From the NCBI GenBank assembly GCA_026261815.1, contig JAMPIT010000484.1, positions 14,358,501-14,422,500 on the forward strand: a stretch of 64,000 nt of DNA, written 5' to 3'. A program made the translations under genes and the position numbers. Each line of letters opens with the position of its first letter. Position 1 is the stretch's first letter. Under the pieces are notes generated by a model, which worked only from the letters and a program-made list of their open reading frames with translations, was not told the DNA's origin and did no database searches. Below are positions 1 through 13,399 of the stretch, one piece after another. Source of the DNA: Monarcha castaneiventris obscurior. Its lineage: Eukaryota > Chordata > Aves > Passeriformes > Monarchidae.

Positions 1-540
1 CCGCGATCGGTAGAGAGCCCCCCCCGGTACCTGCGGCCTGCGCTGGTCCGGCTCCCGCCGCCTCCTGCTCCACAGGCCCGAGCGCGAGCGGCGGCGGCGG
101 CGGAAACGGGCGGGGCGGGGCGGGCCGTGCGCGCTCCCGGCCCCGCGCGCCGCGCGCTCCTGAGCCGCCCCGCCCGGCCGCGCGCGCGCCCGCCCGCCCC
201 GCGGCCAATCGGCGCGGCCGCGCGCGGGGGCCGCCGGGAAGGGCCGCTATAAAAGCGGCGGTGCTATTTACGCCGCGCGGGATGGGCAGCGACGGCAGGG
301 AGGGACGGGGAGCGGTGTGGGTGCTGCCGCCGCCTTTAGAGCGCTTTTTGCTGGCCTGGCCGGGGGCTGCCGGGCTCCCTGCGGCCTCACCAGTGCCTGC
401 CCCGTGGGGAGCTGTTGGTGCCGGGCACGGCCCCTCCGTGCCAGCTGGGGGAAAGGCGGCTGTGATGGGAGCTCGCATCGCGATGCCCCGTTTGCGTCTA
501 GGCCGCTCGGTTCCGCCTTTTTTCTGGTGGAGTCGCACCT
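1..540. promoter_or_regulatory. CpG island at left edge
   Basis: The first ~260 bases are almost pure G+C with many CpG dinucleotides and alternating CGCG runs (about 140-190). CpG density fades by about 540. Such islands mark promoters, and this one contains a CCAAT box and TATA box facing right. It is cut by the window edge, so it may be bidirectional and also serve a leftward gene outside the window. I cannot name the gene it drives. It lies 13 kb upstream of the second island, which fits the TEX264 promoter better. Confidence 0.75.
205..254 (+). promoter_or_regulatory. CCAAT box and TATA box core promoter
   Basis: CCAAT is at 205-209 and TATAAAA at 248-254, both on the + strand, inside the CpG island. 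The ~40-base spacing is plausible for a core promoter. It predicts transcription starting near 275-285 and running right. A TATA box inside a CpG island is a minority arrangement. No strong splice donor or recognisable coding exon follows within the first kilobase, so the product is unknown. Confidence 0.5.
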
Positions 541-985
541 CGGGTCCTGTGCCTGGTTCTGGGCCCCGCAATTCAGGAAGGGCATCGAGGTGCTGGAGTG
601 GCTCCAGAAAAGGGCAGTGAAGCTAGTGAAGGGTCTGGAGTGCAAGTGCTGTGAGGAGCAGCTGAGGGTGTTATCCTGGAGAAAAGGGGGCTCAGGGGTG
701 ACCTTGCCACTCTGCACAACTGCTGACAGAAAGTTGTAGCCAGCTGGGATTTGGCCTCTTCTGCCCGGTGGCTAGCGGCAGGGTGAGGGGATGTATTCTT
801 TAACTGCACCATGTTGGGTATTAGCAAGAATTTCTTCACAGAAAAGGTGATGCTGGAATGGCCTGCCCAGGAACATGGGGAGTCACTGTTCCTGGCGGTA
901 TTTAAGTACCATGGTGTGCTTGATATTGACGAGTTCAGTCATAGGTTGGATTTGATGATCTCAGATCTTTTACAACCTCATTGAT
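541..985 (+). mobile_element. CR1 LINE, truncated 3' end, sense orientation
   Basis: The segment follows the familiar end of the CR1 reverse-transcriptase frame and its 3' UTR. It opens with the phrase around 'ttctgggccccgcaattcag', then the part coding for the C-terminal 'RAVKLVKGLECKCCEEQLR' region, then the 'aagaatttcttcacagaaaa' and 'ggtatttaagtaccatgg' parts of the UTR. The element is 5'-truncated, as most CR1 copies are, and diverged from consensus. It starts only ~260 bp downstream of the predicted transcription start, so any transcript from that promoter would include it. Subfamily not assigned. Confidence 0.85.
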
Positions 986-3900
986 GCGGTTAAAGGTCAC
1001 TGGTGGGTGGGGACAGTGTATTAAAGTACCCCGTTTGTCTGTGGGCCTGTTTATTCCAGTGGAGCAGGTGAGCTCTGCTCCTAGCAGGCACTGAGCAGAG
1101 CTATTGGAGCTGGAGGGAGCTGAGGGGCTCACAGGCAGCTGTGGGCAGGGGCTGGAAGAGTTGGGCTCACTGACAGCATCTCCTGAGCATTTCTGTGGTG
1201 AGCTTAATGGCAAGGATTGCCCTCATCCCAGGATGCAGAGCCCTGTGGCTGATGCAGTGTACCTTAGAGGAAGGGTACTACTGTGTTGTTCTTTCCTCCT
1301 TGCGCACCTGAGAAAGTTCAACAGGTGGAACTGGCCTCAGGGGACCCAGGGGGGCATCACTGCAGAGGGAATGTCTGTGTGGAGAGGGTTGATGACAAGC
1401 AGCCCGTGCTGTGCTGTCCCTCAGGGTTCCCTTGTGAACAGGCACAGCATAGTTGGCATTTGGGGATGGCCTGTTTAACATGGGCACTCCAAGAGAAACT
1501 GGTGCTGTGCTGGTTCTGCGGTGTGATCTTAAGTGTTTCTCCCCGTCCCCGTTCCCTCATTTGGCAGCATTTGCATTGCCAGCTAACTTTAGCCTGACCT
1601 TTTTATGGGCTGCTGTGGTGCCAGTAGAGGGAAGGTGCTGCTAAGCCCTCTCAGTGAGCAGGTCCCTGGGACTGGCTTGCTCTGTAAAGCATTGCAAGGA
1701 AGGTGACTCAATAAAGCAGATACTTGATTTTAACTGGTAAATGGTTTTTACAGCTTGGTACCAGTTCTTGATGGATGACTGACACGGTGCACAGTGAGAG
1801 GCCCATGATAGTTTATTTTGTGGCTGACCAGTACAGCTCCACCTCTGATGCTGAGACAGAAGTTCATTTGCCTGAAGTCCATAGGGAAATTACCTGTGGT
1901 TTGGGCACCGGCTTGGTGGGGCTTGAACCAGGAATCAGTTATTTCTAGGCCATAGGTTCTTTTCATAATTGTTTTTTATTACTGTTTGATAGAGATCCTT
2001 GTGGCCTACTACTTTTTTTTCATGATCCATTGGGAAATTTGGCCTTTGTTTACAAAACACCGTCAGGTGTTTTGATCACAGTGTGTGTGTGTGCTTCCTT
2101 TTCCTAGCAGTAGCTCCTTGCCTGAGGGAGAGCACTCACTGAATTTGGATGGGTCTGTTGCCCCAGGTCCTGCTCTCCCAAGTGGGCACTGTTTGGGCAT
2201 GATGTTAATGAAAGTACTTCAGGAGCTGATTTTTCCCAGTTTGGTGGATAAGTAGCTGTTAATGGATTCGAAACTGACTTTAATCAAGGTAGCCAACAAG
2301 CTCTACTGCCAGCAATGAGGCTCCCCAGTCTAACTCTCTCTGCAAACCACACCTTCTGAAAGCATCTGTAGTGTGAACTTCACACCTTCTCTCATCTTGT
2401 GTTATTGTTCAAAACAGTCTTCATCCTGACTTTCCCCATGGCCAGGACCCCAGCAGGTTTTCTTCTTCTAGGATGAGAAGGTGTTGCAGAAGTGCAGCTC
2501 TTCTCACATGACCTGTGGAGACTTTGTTTATGAGTTGAAGCAATGTATTCAGAAACAATTAGTTGGGTCATAAACATAAGTCCCTCCCTCCCTCCCTTCT
2601 CCTCCCATCAATTTATTTTTTGCTATGATAAGGGCCCATATAGGGGAAAAATGGTTTATTAACTGAGTGCCATGAACTGCTAAAACAGCCCTGAATATCT
2701 TTTGCAGGTATTTTTATTGCAGAGATACCTTTTGCAATCAATTCCACTCAAGTCAGACAGTCTTTCAAGTGTGTTTACAGCTATCAGAAAAAAACCCCAA
2801 GAATAGAGAAGAAACAATAGGAAACAGTAGCTGCTAAGTTGTTTTTTTTTTTTCTCTTAGGGAATGTACCATGGGTTATACTTTTGGTCAAGCTGTACAC
2901 TTGACTGAAGAGTAAATGTAGTTTCTGTGCCAGAAAGCTGAGAGCTGCCTTCAAACACCACAGCATTGACATGATTTAGTAAGAATCCTTCCATAACTTC
3001 CTCATTAGTTAAGTGCATTATAATTTGCTTTTAAAAGTCTTGTCAGGAACTGGGAATAATATCTAGAAATGTTTGCCAACCAAACATGATGTCAATATTG
3101 TCTTTGTTCTAGAGCTATTGGCTGAGCAGTGTAAAGCATCTGTCTACCACAATAAAAATGGGGGTCTGTGTCTGCTGTTTAAAAAAAAAAAAAAAAACAA
3201 ACAGCCCAGAAATCCCCAACAACTTACCCTTATCCCAGCTGATTTGGATATCCACCTTCTAATGTCAAGAACTTTTATCTGAACCCAGGCAGCTCAGACT
3301 CGTAAAGGATGAAAATTAGCAGGTCAAGCCAAACATGCCAAGTGTCATTCCTGTTTCCTCATATGTGGCCTAATTAAGCAAATGGGAACTCTCCCACTGG
3401 TGCCAATAAAAAAAAAAAAAAAAGTAAAACCAGCAGAGTCCAAACCAAGAGGAGATCTATTTCTTCCATTTAGGCCATCAGCCTTCCTCCCTGCCTAGTC
3501 TACACCACATTTAGGCCAAGTGCAGGCCTTGATGAATTTAGTTTCTGATCAGCCTCACAGATAAAGAATCCTGAAGGGCAAGTCACCTGTCTGAAGTCCT
3601 AAAGGAAGTGGCCACCTTGAAAGCCAGTCCTTTAGCCTCCTCCTTCCCTCTTGCTGTAGCAATTAACTCCCTTTTGTTTGTCCATGGGTGGTGGTTTGCA
3701 GCTGGGCCCACGGGTGCTTTGATGCATTACTGTCGTGATAGCCCTGACGAAAGGGAGAATTCCTGTGCTCTGGACAGGATTTCCACAGAAGAGAGAACTG
3801 CCTCTTGACACAGATGGGGAGATCCAGAGCCTGTGATATGCAGAGTGGGAGGAGAAGCTCCGAAAAGTTGCTGGCCTCTAGTCTAACACAGGCTCTTAGC

Positions 3901-6900
3901 TGTGGTTGGAGAAAGGATGCCTACGAGCCCCAGATCAGTGCAGCTGAAGTGTCTGACACAGGCGTGGGTTTGTGTGGGGCACAAGGTGGCATTGGTCAGG
4001 CTTCTCTGTTGCAGGACTGCAGGAGGAGAAAGCAGCTCTGTATTCCTGCTGGGAGAATCCCTGGTTGGAAAGCCTCAAGGATCAGAGGAACACCGGTCTT
4101 CCAAGAACTCTGGGTCTCCAAGCTTATCCTCTGCCTCCATGGGACTCTTTAAAATCCTACAGCAAAGCCCTCAGAAAACTCTGTGGTGTGTGTTCCCTGT
4201 CCAAGTGTGGGTTCCTCCTGGTCTCCTGAGATGAAGGTGATTTACTGCCTGAACTGAGAGTTTATCTTGCATCCTTACCTGGGAAGGTGTATCCAGGAGG
4301 CTGCGGCTCTCAGAGACCCTGGCTGGCTCTTGGGCACAACAGCTCCAGACTGCAGTGACTTGCACAAGCTCATCCCTTAATCCTAGTGTGACCCACCTTT
4401 CCTGTCTTCCACAAATAGGCCACAAGCACCTCCTCCTGCAGTTCTGAAAACCTTTCCTATATTTCACTATCATCTTGTTGCAAGTAATTTATTTTTCTAC
4501 ACAATTCTTTCAGCTTGTGTCTCAGTTGAAAGCTGAATTATTTCATTTATTTCACACCAACACAGCAGCTTTGCTTTAAGCCTGTACGTGGCATTTTGCT
4601 GGCTTTAAGTGAGCAGTAGCTGCTATGGCAAGAAAATGCAATGGCAGTAAGTTTACTTTGTGGTATGCTCAGAGACACTTAATTGAATTTAAAACCCTAT
4701 CAGAAAAATGTAGTTTGACTAACAGGCAGCAAGCAAGACCTGTGAAGTTCAGTTTATGCTCAAAACAAAATTATTCCAGAACTTTGAGTTTGTAAATGGA
4801 GCAGAACAGAGAAAATTCGGAGATGTTTGGTAGGAACCAGCAACAACTCTGTTAAATAAATATTAATGCTTTGTAAAAAAACCAGAATATAGAATAGAAA
4901 GGGAGTAGAAGATTTCAGTTGTACAGTAAGGCATTTAATATTAAACTCTTTTTGTGCACTTTGAGATAATTTGATTGTTTTCTTCCTCTTTTCTGAATTT
5001 AGAAATATTTGGAAGAGCTCTAGTGAATTATGCTGGAAATAAAATAATACCCCTTTTCCTTTTAAAGGGTAAACTGAAGAGAACATATTGAGGTAACTTG
5101 ATCCTGGAACACTTAAATTTCCCCAACATTTTACTAGAATGTCAAAATTGTTTTTTCCTGTGAATTGCCCATGCTACCCTTTTCCAGTTTTGTTTCAAGA
5201 ACCAGCAAAAAACCCCTTGGCCTTAAGCCTGGGATACAAACATTTGGCACATGCAACACTCCACTCATGTCCTAGGCTGGCTTGTTAGCAGAGGGAACAC
5301 ATCAGGGATAACTGCCCCCTGGGACTAAGTTTTCATATGGGATTTCATCCTGCCGTTAAATGCTCAGTAAATCCAATATTTTCCTCACAGTCAGAAGGGA
5401 AGGACCAGTGGGTTCCCCCTCCGTGTGAAACCGAGTGGGAAGGACCCCGACCTGGCAGTGACCTACAGGAGCCTGCAGTCTTGCCTGAGCAGGACACTGC
5501 CTGTGCTCTGCTGCCTTCCTGCTGCCTCCTGCTGCATCCTGGAGAAGCCAAAGCACAGAAGGACCACAGCAGGACACCTGGTATGTGCTGACAGAGCTGG
5601 AAGGGGAAGGAAGTCCTGGCCGTGCCCTGTTGCTGTGTAAGGCTCCCCCAGTCAGCTGCAGCAAGGCAGGATGAGAACTGAAGTTTTAATAGTGCTGCGA
5701 GCGTTTGGCTGGGGGCTCCTGTAGCACCGGGAAGCTGCTCTGGAGACTTCCCTGCCCGCATGCAAAAAAATGGGAGAAAATGCATAATATCCTCGGTTAT
5801 TCAAGTCCCCTGCTGCAAGGGACACTCGGACAGACTTTTAGGCCGCTTTTAGTCCTTTCTGACAGAGGAGGGAGCTGTCAGCTCAGCGTTGAGCTGCTCA
5901 GCAGGCAGAGGTGCCCACCTGGGAGCTAGCTGAGCTGTCTGGGCAGCCCAGTGAAGGGACATGTTCAGCTTGACTTGCAGGAGATGGAGCTAATTTGGAA
6001 GTGCTTAAATCTTCTGCTTTAAGTGGATGCATGGAGTGTTTGTGTCCCTGTACAGTGAAAACCACAGTCACCAGCCTGCAGGGATGGTGGGAGCAGTGGG
6101 CCTGAGACGCTGTTTGGAGGTGGAACATTTGGCAGTGGGATCTTACAGTTTTTGTTGCTGTAGCAGTGTCCCCCTCTGTTGTACCAAGAGTCCCTGGAAA
6201 ACTGGACAACACCTTCCTGCCAATGTCCAGAGCCAGAGCACCCTCCTCTATGCCACAGCAATGCAAGCAGCCCTTTTATTTGGGAAGCCTGCCAGGCAGC
6301 AGAAACAGGCAAGGAAACAGCTACGTTAAACTGGTCTGAGGTTGACTCAAGCCAACGTGGACTGGTCTGAAGTGGAATAACAACCTGATTCTATCTGCTG
6401 TTTCTCCTGGTACCACCCATCAGCCTCAGCCAGTGGCAGTGTTGTGAGGTATGGCTTAATTACAGCCCTGAAATAAAAAGAATTTCTTCATTAGATGTTG
6501 CTTTACAACTGCACCAGTCATCTTCTGTCCAGCTGCTGGTGGCAGAGCTCCAAGTGGGCTGAATGGGGCTGGTTTGGCAGGTATGTGGAGTGGTGGTGGT
6601 TGGAGTGCGCAGCTGGGCAGAACAGGGCTGAGTCAGAAGCTCTCAGTGACGTTGCTAAATTCAGTTTGCCACAAAGATCTTTTTCTCCTTCATGCTGGAG
6701 CTGTCTTTATGCAGTCTTTCTGCCTTCAGAAATGTGGCTCAGCCCCAGTTTCTGCGAGTCACACGCGTTCATTCGTTGGCTGTTGGAAAAAGGGGAGTGA
6801 GAAAATGCGGTGTCTGTGTTACAAGCTTGGGGACTGGTTTTCACCATGCTTGGCCTCTGGCAGCAGTTAGGTGACAAAGATTAAAAGCATGTCTTCCCAC

Positions 6901-9900
6901 CCAGGGTATTGTCCTTTATTTCTCAAGCCACAGAGATAATCCCTGTCAGATGACTTCATTTTAAATTGTAGTGAGACCCTGAACTGATGATTTAGGAGCA
7001 CGCACTGTCTTTGTTGTGGTGCTGGGTTTGGTGTGTTGCTTTGTGCCCAAGAAAGATGGATTGTTACTCAGCCAAGGCTAAATGTGGAGGTAATACCAAA
7101 TGCTGTATGAAATGGAATCTCTTCCCAGCCCCAGTCAGTCCTCCAATCCTCCAACCCCAAACTCTTCTTTCCCCCAGGAACTAGTGCTAGAAACCAGCAG
7201 CCTTTCCTCTGCCTTAGCCAATGCACCAGCATCAGCTAAGTGTTAATGTTCCTATCTGGTCTGGACTAATGGCAAGCCTTGTGTGTCGTGTACAGCAGAG
7301 ACTGACTCACACCAGCTCACTTGATCACTTATTCCAGGAAAAATAACACTCAAATTTGCCAGAGAACTGTCCCTGACACACTGAAATATTTGTGAATTCA
7401 AAGCTTTTGCAACTCAGAATGACAATTTCTGGACATTTTTCCTCTAAAATTGTTCATACTGAAATGTGAGGATTGTACAAAGAGACTTGACAGACTCTTC
7501 AGTTTGAGAAGTGTTTTAAATTGATCACTTGGACCAAGTGTTCCAGGTAGCTCAGCTCAGACTAATGTACAGTTGCACAAAAACCTCCCAAGGGAAAACC
7601 AAGGCATAAACTTGGGACTTAATCTCTCAATTTCATGCAGAGTTTTTTTAAACAATATTTTAGCCTCAGTAACCTAGCAGAAGTCGGTATCTATCTGGAA
7701 AATATGGTTTTTCTCAGTGACAGACTTGATGCTGTCCTTTCATGTTGGGGCTTTTTTCTTTTTTGTGGACAAGAAGCAAAAAGTACAACAGCAAACACTG
7801 CAGAGGCATAAAAGTTCCTCTCTTGTATGCTAGGAACAGAGGTTTCATAATTAAATGGGAAAAAGGCTTGCTTTTGGGCGTCTGAGTTTTGGCACAAGCT
7901 TTTGTGGGATGTGTGTGACTGGCCCTCCCCAGCCTCTACACAGTGTTGCATTTCTTTACAAAAATAGGACCTTTGCTGGTACTGGAGTAAACAGAGGAAA
8001 ATGTAGGGGAAATGCGCTGGGGGGACAAAACTGGGTGTGACGTGTGGTGGATGGTTCTGAGTTAACTGCTACAGCTGAGTACCTCCTTTTAATTTACTTA
8101 GTAAGGCTGTATCCCAAGGCTGGAGACCCTCCTGCTCTCTCAAAGTGATTCTGTAAGGGTTGCTCTAGAGGTAGCTGACTGACCCTTGACTCGTAGCAGG
8201 ACCAGAACCATCTCATAAACTTCTAAAATCTTGGGAAATTGATTTACCTGCAAAACCAAAAAAAACCCCCAAAATATGCAAAGTTGAGCCTGTGGCTGTG
8301 ACACTTGGAGGAGAGAAAGGAAGTCACATTGAGGTGGAATAATGTCAGAAATCACCTGTGTTTAATAGCTTTTATTATGAACGGTGTGTCCACTATAATG
8401 TGAGGTAGTAGGAAAATAAAGGGAAATATGAGAGTATAAATAATCAGGGTTTCTGAAAGTCCTTTTGGAAGCCCTCCCCCTCCTCAGATTTACAGCAGCT
8501 CCCCACAGATGTTCTGTAGTTAGAAGAGTCTCATGAAGTATTTTTGCAAGACAGTTTTTTTGCCAGAAAGGAGATGAAAATCTTAAACCAAAAATGTCTT
8601 TTGACTTTAAATTTGGAGTTGTTGTCACAATGGTAATTTTTTAGAGAGCTGCCAGAGAGGTTTTTGAAAGCACTATTTATACATGTGCATTAAAAACATG
8701 AGTACAACGTGGCTATGAGAAATTAATTTTCTGGTTTTGAAGCTAGCAATTAAGGTTGAAACAAATGTTCCTGCTTGTTGTTCCTTCTGCAGTCACTCTT
8801 GTAAAACTAAAGGAGGACCGTTGACATGAAAGCTCTGTTGGTGCCATTACCGCTGGGCTGCTTTGCTTTGTGGAGCGCCAGACTGGTTAGAAAGACATTG
8901 TGTAAGGCTCTTAAAATCCTGCTGAGATCCCTGAAGCCTGTTAGGGGATCCCTCATTAAAAATTCTGGAAGACAGTCTAAATTGTCAGCTGCTGTAGAGA
9001 ATGAGCTTGTTGACAAGTCCACATAAAACCCAGCACTTTTTGCAAGCACAGTTTGCAAACCCAGAGAGACAGAGCGTGGTGTGTTCCTGATTCCTTTCTT
9101 GCTTCTGTCTAGATGGAAAATGGAAAAACACTCTGGATAAACTATCTCATGTTTTCAGCAAGAAAAACAACCTAAACTTAATCTAGACTTCGTGTACAAG
9201 AGAGGAGGTAAAAAAAAAAGACAGGAAGGCCTGGTTCGTTGGTGTGTATTCTGTAGCTCAAAGACAATGGAAGATAATCCTCAGGGTAAAGAAGGAAGTA
9301 CACAGTTGCTGCTAAGGCAATGGAAGTTGAAGGCATGCCACAGGAGGAGAAATAAGAATGTTTCAATGCAGATGTCCCTGTAAAATGCATTTTTCACCAG
9401 GAAAAGGCGTGGATAGCCCCATGCTTTGTGTGTGTGTGTGTGACACACTGCAGTAAGAGGTACAAATATTCCCAGCATGGGCAAAGGGAGATACTGGACT
9501 CTGGATCAAACACAGGTGTCTGTGAAAAGCATTGCTGCTGATGTAAGAACATCCTTCTGAGCACTGGTCCCTGCCTGGCACCACGGGAGGAATTTGGCCA
9601 GACCTGTTTGGTCATGAGTCAAAGTTGCGCACCCAAGTTCCAAGTGACTGGAGCTATAAACAGCTTAAAAAGATTTTCAGGGGAGTTCAAAGATGAATAA
9701 TGCATTTCTTCAGGCTCATAAGTGATCTTTTATTCACAGAAAATCAAAGCAATGTACAAATGTAGTTGCTGGCCTTGGGGAGGGGAGTCTGAATGACTGC
9801 TTGTCAGTCACAGTAGCTACCAGAGGTGATGTGACATCTGAAAGGAAGAGATGAAAGCTCCATTGCAATTTGTTAAATAAAAACCACCTCAGTATCTTGA

Positions 9901-12700
9901 TAAATAGCTGATAATCAGAGGTGCAGAATTCCAATCTGCTTAGGGCTTTGATAGGAAGAAGAGGAACTCAGGCTACAACCTACAGAAGTTTTTCTTCCAT
10001 AACTGTATGGAAGTTTGCTTGTAGTATCCATGGAAATTCCCTGTGAGAGAATTAATTGTCCTGCCACTCCATGTCTTGGCATTACTGAGTGTTTTGCCTG
10101 TCACTGCCATCCATCCTGTTTGGTTTGGTGGCTAGTTTTGTTTTAGCCATTGGATCCTACAACACTGAGGTTTGTGTGGTTCAGGACTGGGATCTGAACA
10201 CAAGGTGAGAATCTAAACTTGACCCTTCTGGTTTCCAAAGGCAGAAGGTAGGGAAGATTATGTGTCTGTCTGAAAAGTTCCTTCATAACTTAAAAACTGC
10301 ATTTAATTATGAGACCATTTTTGCTAATAGATCCTGGGGGAAAGTAGTTTGCTGTTTAGCATTTGTTACTTAAATAGACAGTTAACCATAAGAATAATTT
10401 GCTATTTCTTAACACTTTTAAGTTTGTCTGAAAAGGTGTACGTGCCTTTTCTTACTCTGTAACACTGAAATTTTTATTCCTGTCATGAGAAAGAAACATT
10501 CCTGTCCTGCAGTGGGAAATTAATTTAAATTTGAGGGCAAACCAATGGAACAATAGTTAATCCTTCAGTGCATCTCCTCTTTTGTGTTGGCAGAGGTACC
10601 AAAAGGTCAAGGGCTGAAGTGCTGCCGAGTTCCTCATGCTGTTTGCCTTTCACAGGCCTGGCCTTCACAGGATGCCAAGTTGTATGTGAGCCCTTCCTGG
10701 TCTCATCTTGAGGTTTTCCCATCCACAGCAGCTGCATTGCAACAAATGAATAATGGTTTAGAAAATGTATCAATCGTACAAGAAGCTCTACATTGGCAAA
10801 TATTAAAAGTTTATGTGTCAGTACTGGGTGCTGAGAAGTGGAATCCGTTATGTGGCAGGGTAAACCTGTGCTGTGTTGTGTAGCCTTTGTGAATGATTCC
10901 CAGAGAGCTTCCTGCTCCCAGCACCACTAACCCTGTGCTTAGGGAGGCCAGTGGCCAAAATCTTACTGATTTAAATGAGCCATGGCCTGGTCCTGACTTA
11001 CCAGACCAAGCAGCGCTTTGTGCCCTCACTCCGTGCACACAGCCCAGTCCTGCCCTCTGCCAGCACAGTCCCTGCCCTCTGCAGTGTCTTTCCTCTGGAG
11101 AGGACCTACCAGGTGAGCATTTCCATGTGCCTGCGCTGCCTTCCTTCCAGCTTTTCTCACAACTGATCGTCTCCTTTGGTTGCAAGTAACCAAGTGTTGG
11201 TCTTGGTTCATCAACAGTAATGCAGAGTTGCTGTTATGGGCAGCCAGGAAGGACTTGGGAGTGGAGCCCATCTGTGTCTGTGCTGATGGAAATTCCCCAG
11301 GGCTGTGTGATCTGTTCTGGCCTCTTGCCTGCCCCTCTAGGGTGGATATTTCCATGCAGAGTTAGTCAGAGCCGTTTGTGTTTTGCCATGTTCCCAAGGT
11401 GACCAGTATCCTTATCACATCTATTTGCTTACTGGGCACCTGAAGTGACCTTTGCAAACCTCAACTCACCTTGTCCAGCAGGTAAAAGCAACAGAGAGAG
11501 GAAGAACAACGAAGTGTCTTGTCTTGGAGCAGAGGATGGAGGCTCCAGCAGGTGTGAGCAGAACTGGGAAGCCAAGGACTGGGCCAAGGCTGAGCTGAAT
11601 ATCCCAGCACAGGTACCCTGCTGAGACAATGTGGAGTACTGGGGGAGTGAGATGAGATGACTGCCCTGTTGAGCATAATTTCTGCCTGCTAGTGCTGGGA
11701 TGAAGCTGGAGTCCCTCTATAAGTAGGCTAAAGTTGATGGAGAAATGTTGGCTGGAGCTTGAGAGGTGGGGCAGCTCACCCACACCTGCTTCTCCTCACA
11801 ACCCACCTTCGCTTCTGACTGCCACGTAGAGAGAATTCAACTGAGAATGGGCTGATCTGCATCCCCTGTTAGAGACGTGAGGGGCCCAGGCTCAAACAAA
11901 TCTGTGCCTGCCATACCCTGACACACAGGGCCCTGCTGGAGAGCACATTTTACATCCTTCTGCCTCACCTCTTCCCAATGTGCTGGTTCAGAGTGAAGGC
12001 ATGAAGCTGTTAAATGAGACCCAAATTTTAATGCTTGTTGTTGTGATGGAGAAACATATGTGTTACGCACTAAATGTGTGCAGATTTAAAGAACTTTAGG
12101 GCTGGAGGAAGGAGAAGTGTCTGATGGCCAGAGCTGGCAGCTGCAGGGCTTTTGAGTTCTGTTCCTCTTCTTGCCAGTGATTCACTGCATGGCTCCAGGC
12201 GAGACACGTAACCAAGCTGGAATATTTTATTCCAGCTGCAAAAGAGTTATAATGCCAAATATAAGGAGGGCCTCTGAGGTTTAACTAATTCCAGTTTATG
12301 GAAAGCCTCAAGATCCTCACTAGGAAGCTGCTGGAGAAAGGCAAGTACTGAAGTATTGCAGTATTTCACACTGCTGTTCATAAATGATCACATTGGTGAA
12401 AAGCAGTGGCTGAGCTCCCTCTGCAAACAAAAAAACTCCAACCCCGGTGAAGGGGGTTGGGATGTAGGGAAATGGGCGTGAAACCACAGCAGGAGAGGCA
12501 GCAGCAAACTCCACTGCTCCTTGTTGCTACATCTGGAGGTGGCTCATGGACCAACGTAGAGCAAACTTTCCCTGCTAAGAGGGTTGAAGAGGCTGAAGAA
12601 AGTTCAGAGAAGTCTGCTTCTTAGCTCTCCTGGTGCACCCCTTGTTGGGCAGTGCTGTCTGACATGTCTGCCTGGTTTTCCTTCCAGCTGGGCAGTGGGG
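986..12700. other. Intergenic region without recognisable gene
   Basis: I see no exon with a recognisable protein in this 11.7 kb; the short open frames have no family features. It is moderately A+T-rich with simple tracts: 14 Ts before 2,852, a run of 17 As at 3,181-3,197 preceded by AATAAA at 3,151, another A run at 3,407-3,423, and a short (TG)n at 9,429-9,442. An AATAAA at 1,710-1,715 could end a short transcript from the left-edge promoter, but that is a guess. A distant noncoding first exon of TEX264 or a lncRNA cannot be excluded. Confidence 0.6.
3151..3197 (+). other. Poly(A) signal followed by genomic A17 tract
   Basis: AATAAA at 3,151-3,156 is followed 25 bases later by 17 consecutive As. 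This spacing matches the 3' end of a polyadenylated RNA and may mark a retroposed copy. No parent gene was recognised in the preceding sequence and no target-site duplication was established. Confidence 0.3.
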
Positions 12701-13306
12701 AAGGCCGAACACAGGCAGAAGCCAAGATGTTTCTGCCAGGTTGCAACAGCCGCAGCGACGGAACCCGCGAGCGGCTGCTCAAAACCCTCTCTGGGTTTGT
12801 TGGGAAGGGTTTGGGCGCTGCAGAGAGCTCTGCCCGCTGCCCCAGCCGGCCCGGCCAGGCCAGGCCAGGCCAGGCCGTGCGCTCGGGGCCGTGACGCTCG
12901 GCGGCTGCGGGGTGGCACCGGCTCGTCCAGCGCCCGAGGGAAGGGGCCATTCGCCGGAGGCTCGGCTCAGCCACCAGGGATACGTGCCGGGATGTGCGCA
13001 GGGATGCCGCAGCCCCAGCAGGCTGCAGGACACGGCGCTGTTTAGCGTTCACGACCAGCAGTGCCCTGGAGGGTGCGCGGGCTGGGAGGGGACGGGAGAG
13101 GAGAGTTCCCCGCCTTGCTGCAGGGGTCTGGGCGCCCTGCATTCACAGCCCTCCTGCTCGGGGCAGGGAGGGGCTCCCGGGCTGTGGGCTGCAGGGCTGG
13201 GCAGCCGGGGAGGCGCTGGGAAGAGTCGGGAAGCAGCCGGGAGCTGTGTGGAGCCCCGGGGGGGACTCGAACCGGTGCCGAGGAGGCCGGGTCCTGCCGC
13301 GGCCCG

Positions 13307-13322
13307 CCCGCCAGGGGGCGCT
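13307..13322 (+). promoter_or_regulatory. CTCF-like motif, + orientation
   Basis: The sequence CCGCCAGGGGGCGCTC matches the core CTCF consensus (CCASYAGRKGGC type) very closely. It lies in the presumed TEX264 CpG island, about 160 bp from a second motif in the opposite orientation. CTCF binds such sites to insulate or anchor loops. Occupancy is inferred from sequence only. Confidence 0.6.
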
Positions 13323-13399
13323 CTCCCCGCGGGGCACTGCCGCGGCCGCCTCAGGGCAGCGCGGGCCCTTGGGGTGCCCCGCCCAAGCCCCGCCCCCGC

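Noticed and set aside
3181..3423. A-rich tracts as possible processed pseudogene tails
   Set aside because: Neither tract is preceded by sequence I recognise as a gene copy, and flanking duplications were not evident. Only the first is listed, at low confidence.
3608..4234. Overlapping open frames of 66-115 residues in the left intergenic region
   Set aside because: No domain, signal or splice evidence; several overlapping frames of similar length are expected by chance here.
13255..13285. tRNA-like B box (GGTTCGAGTCC) on the minus strand
   Set aside because: The flanking bases cannot form the five-pair T stem (C-C and A-C mismatches), and no A box or acceptor stem was found at the right distance.
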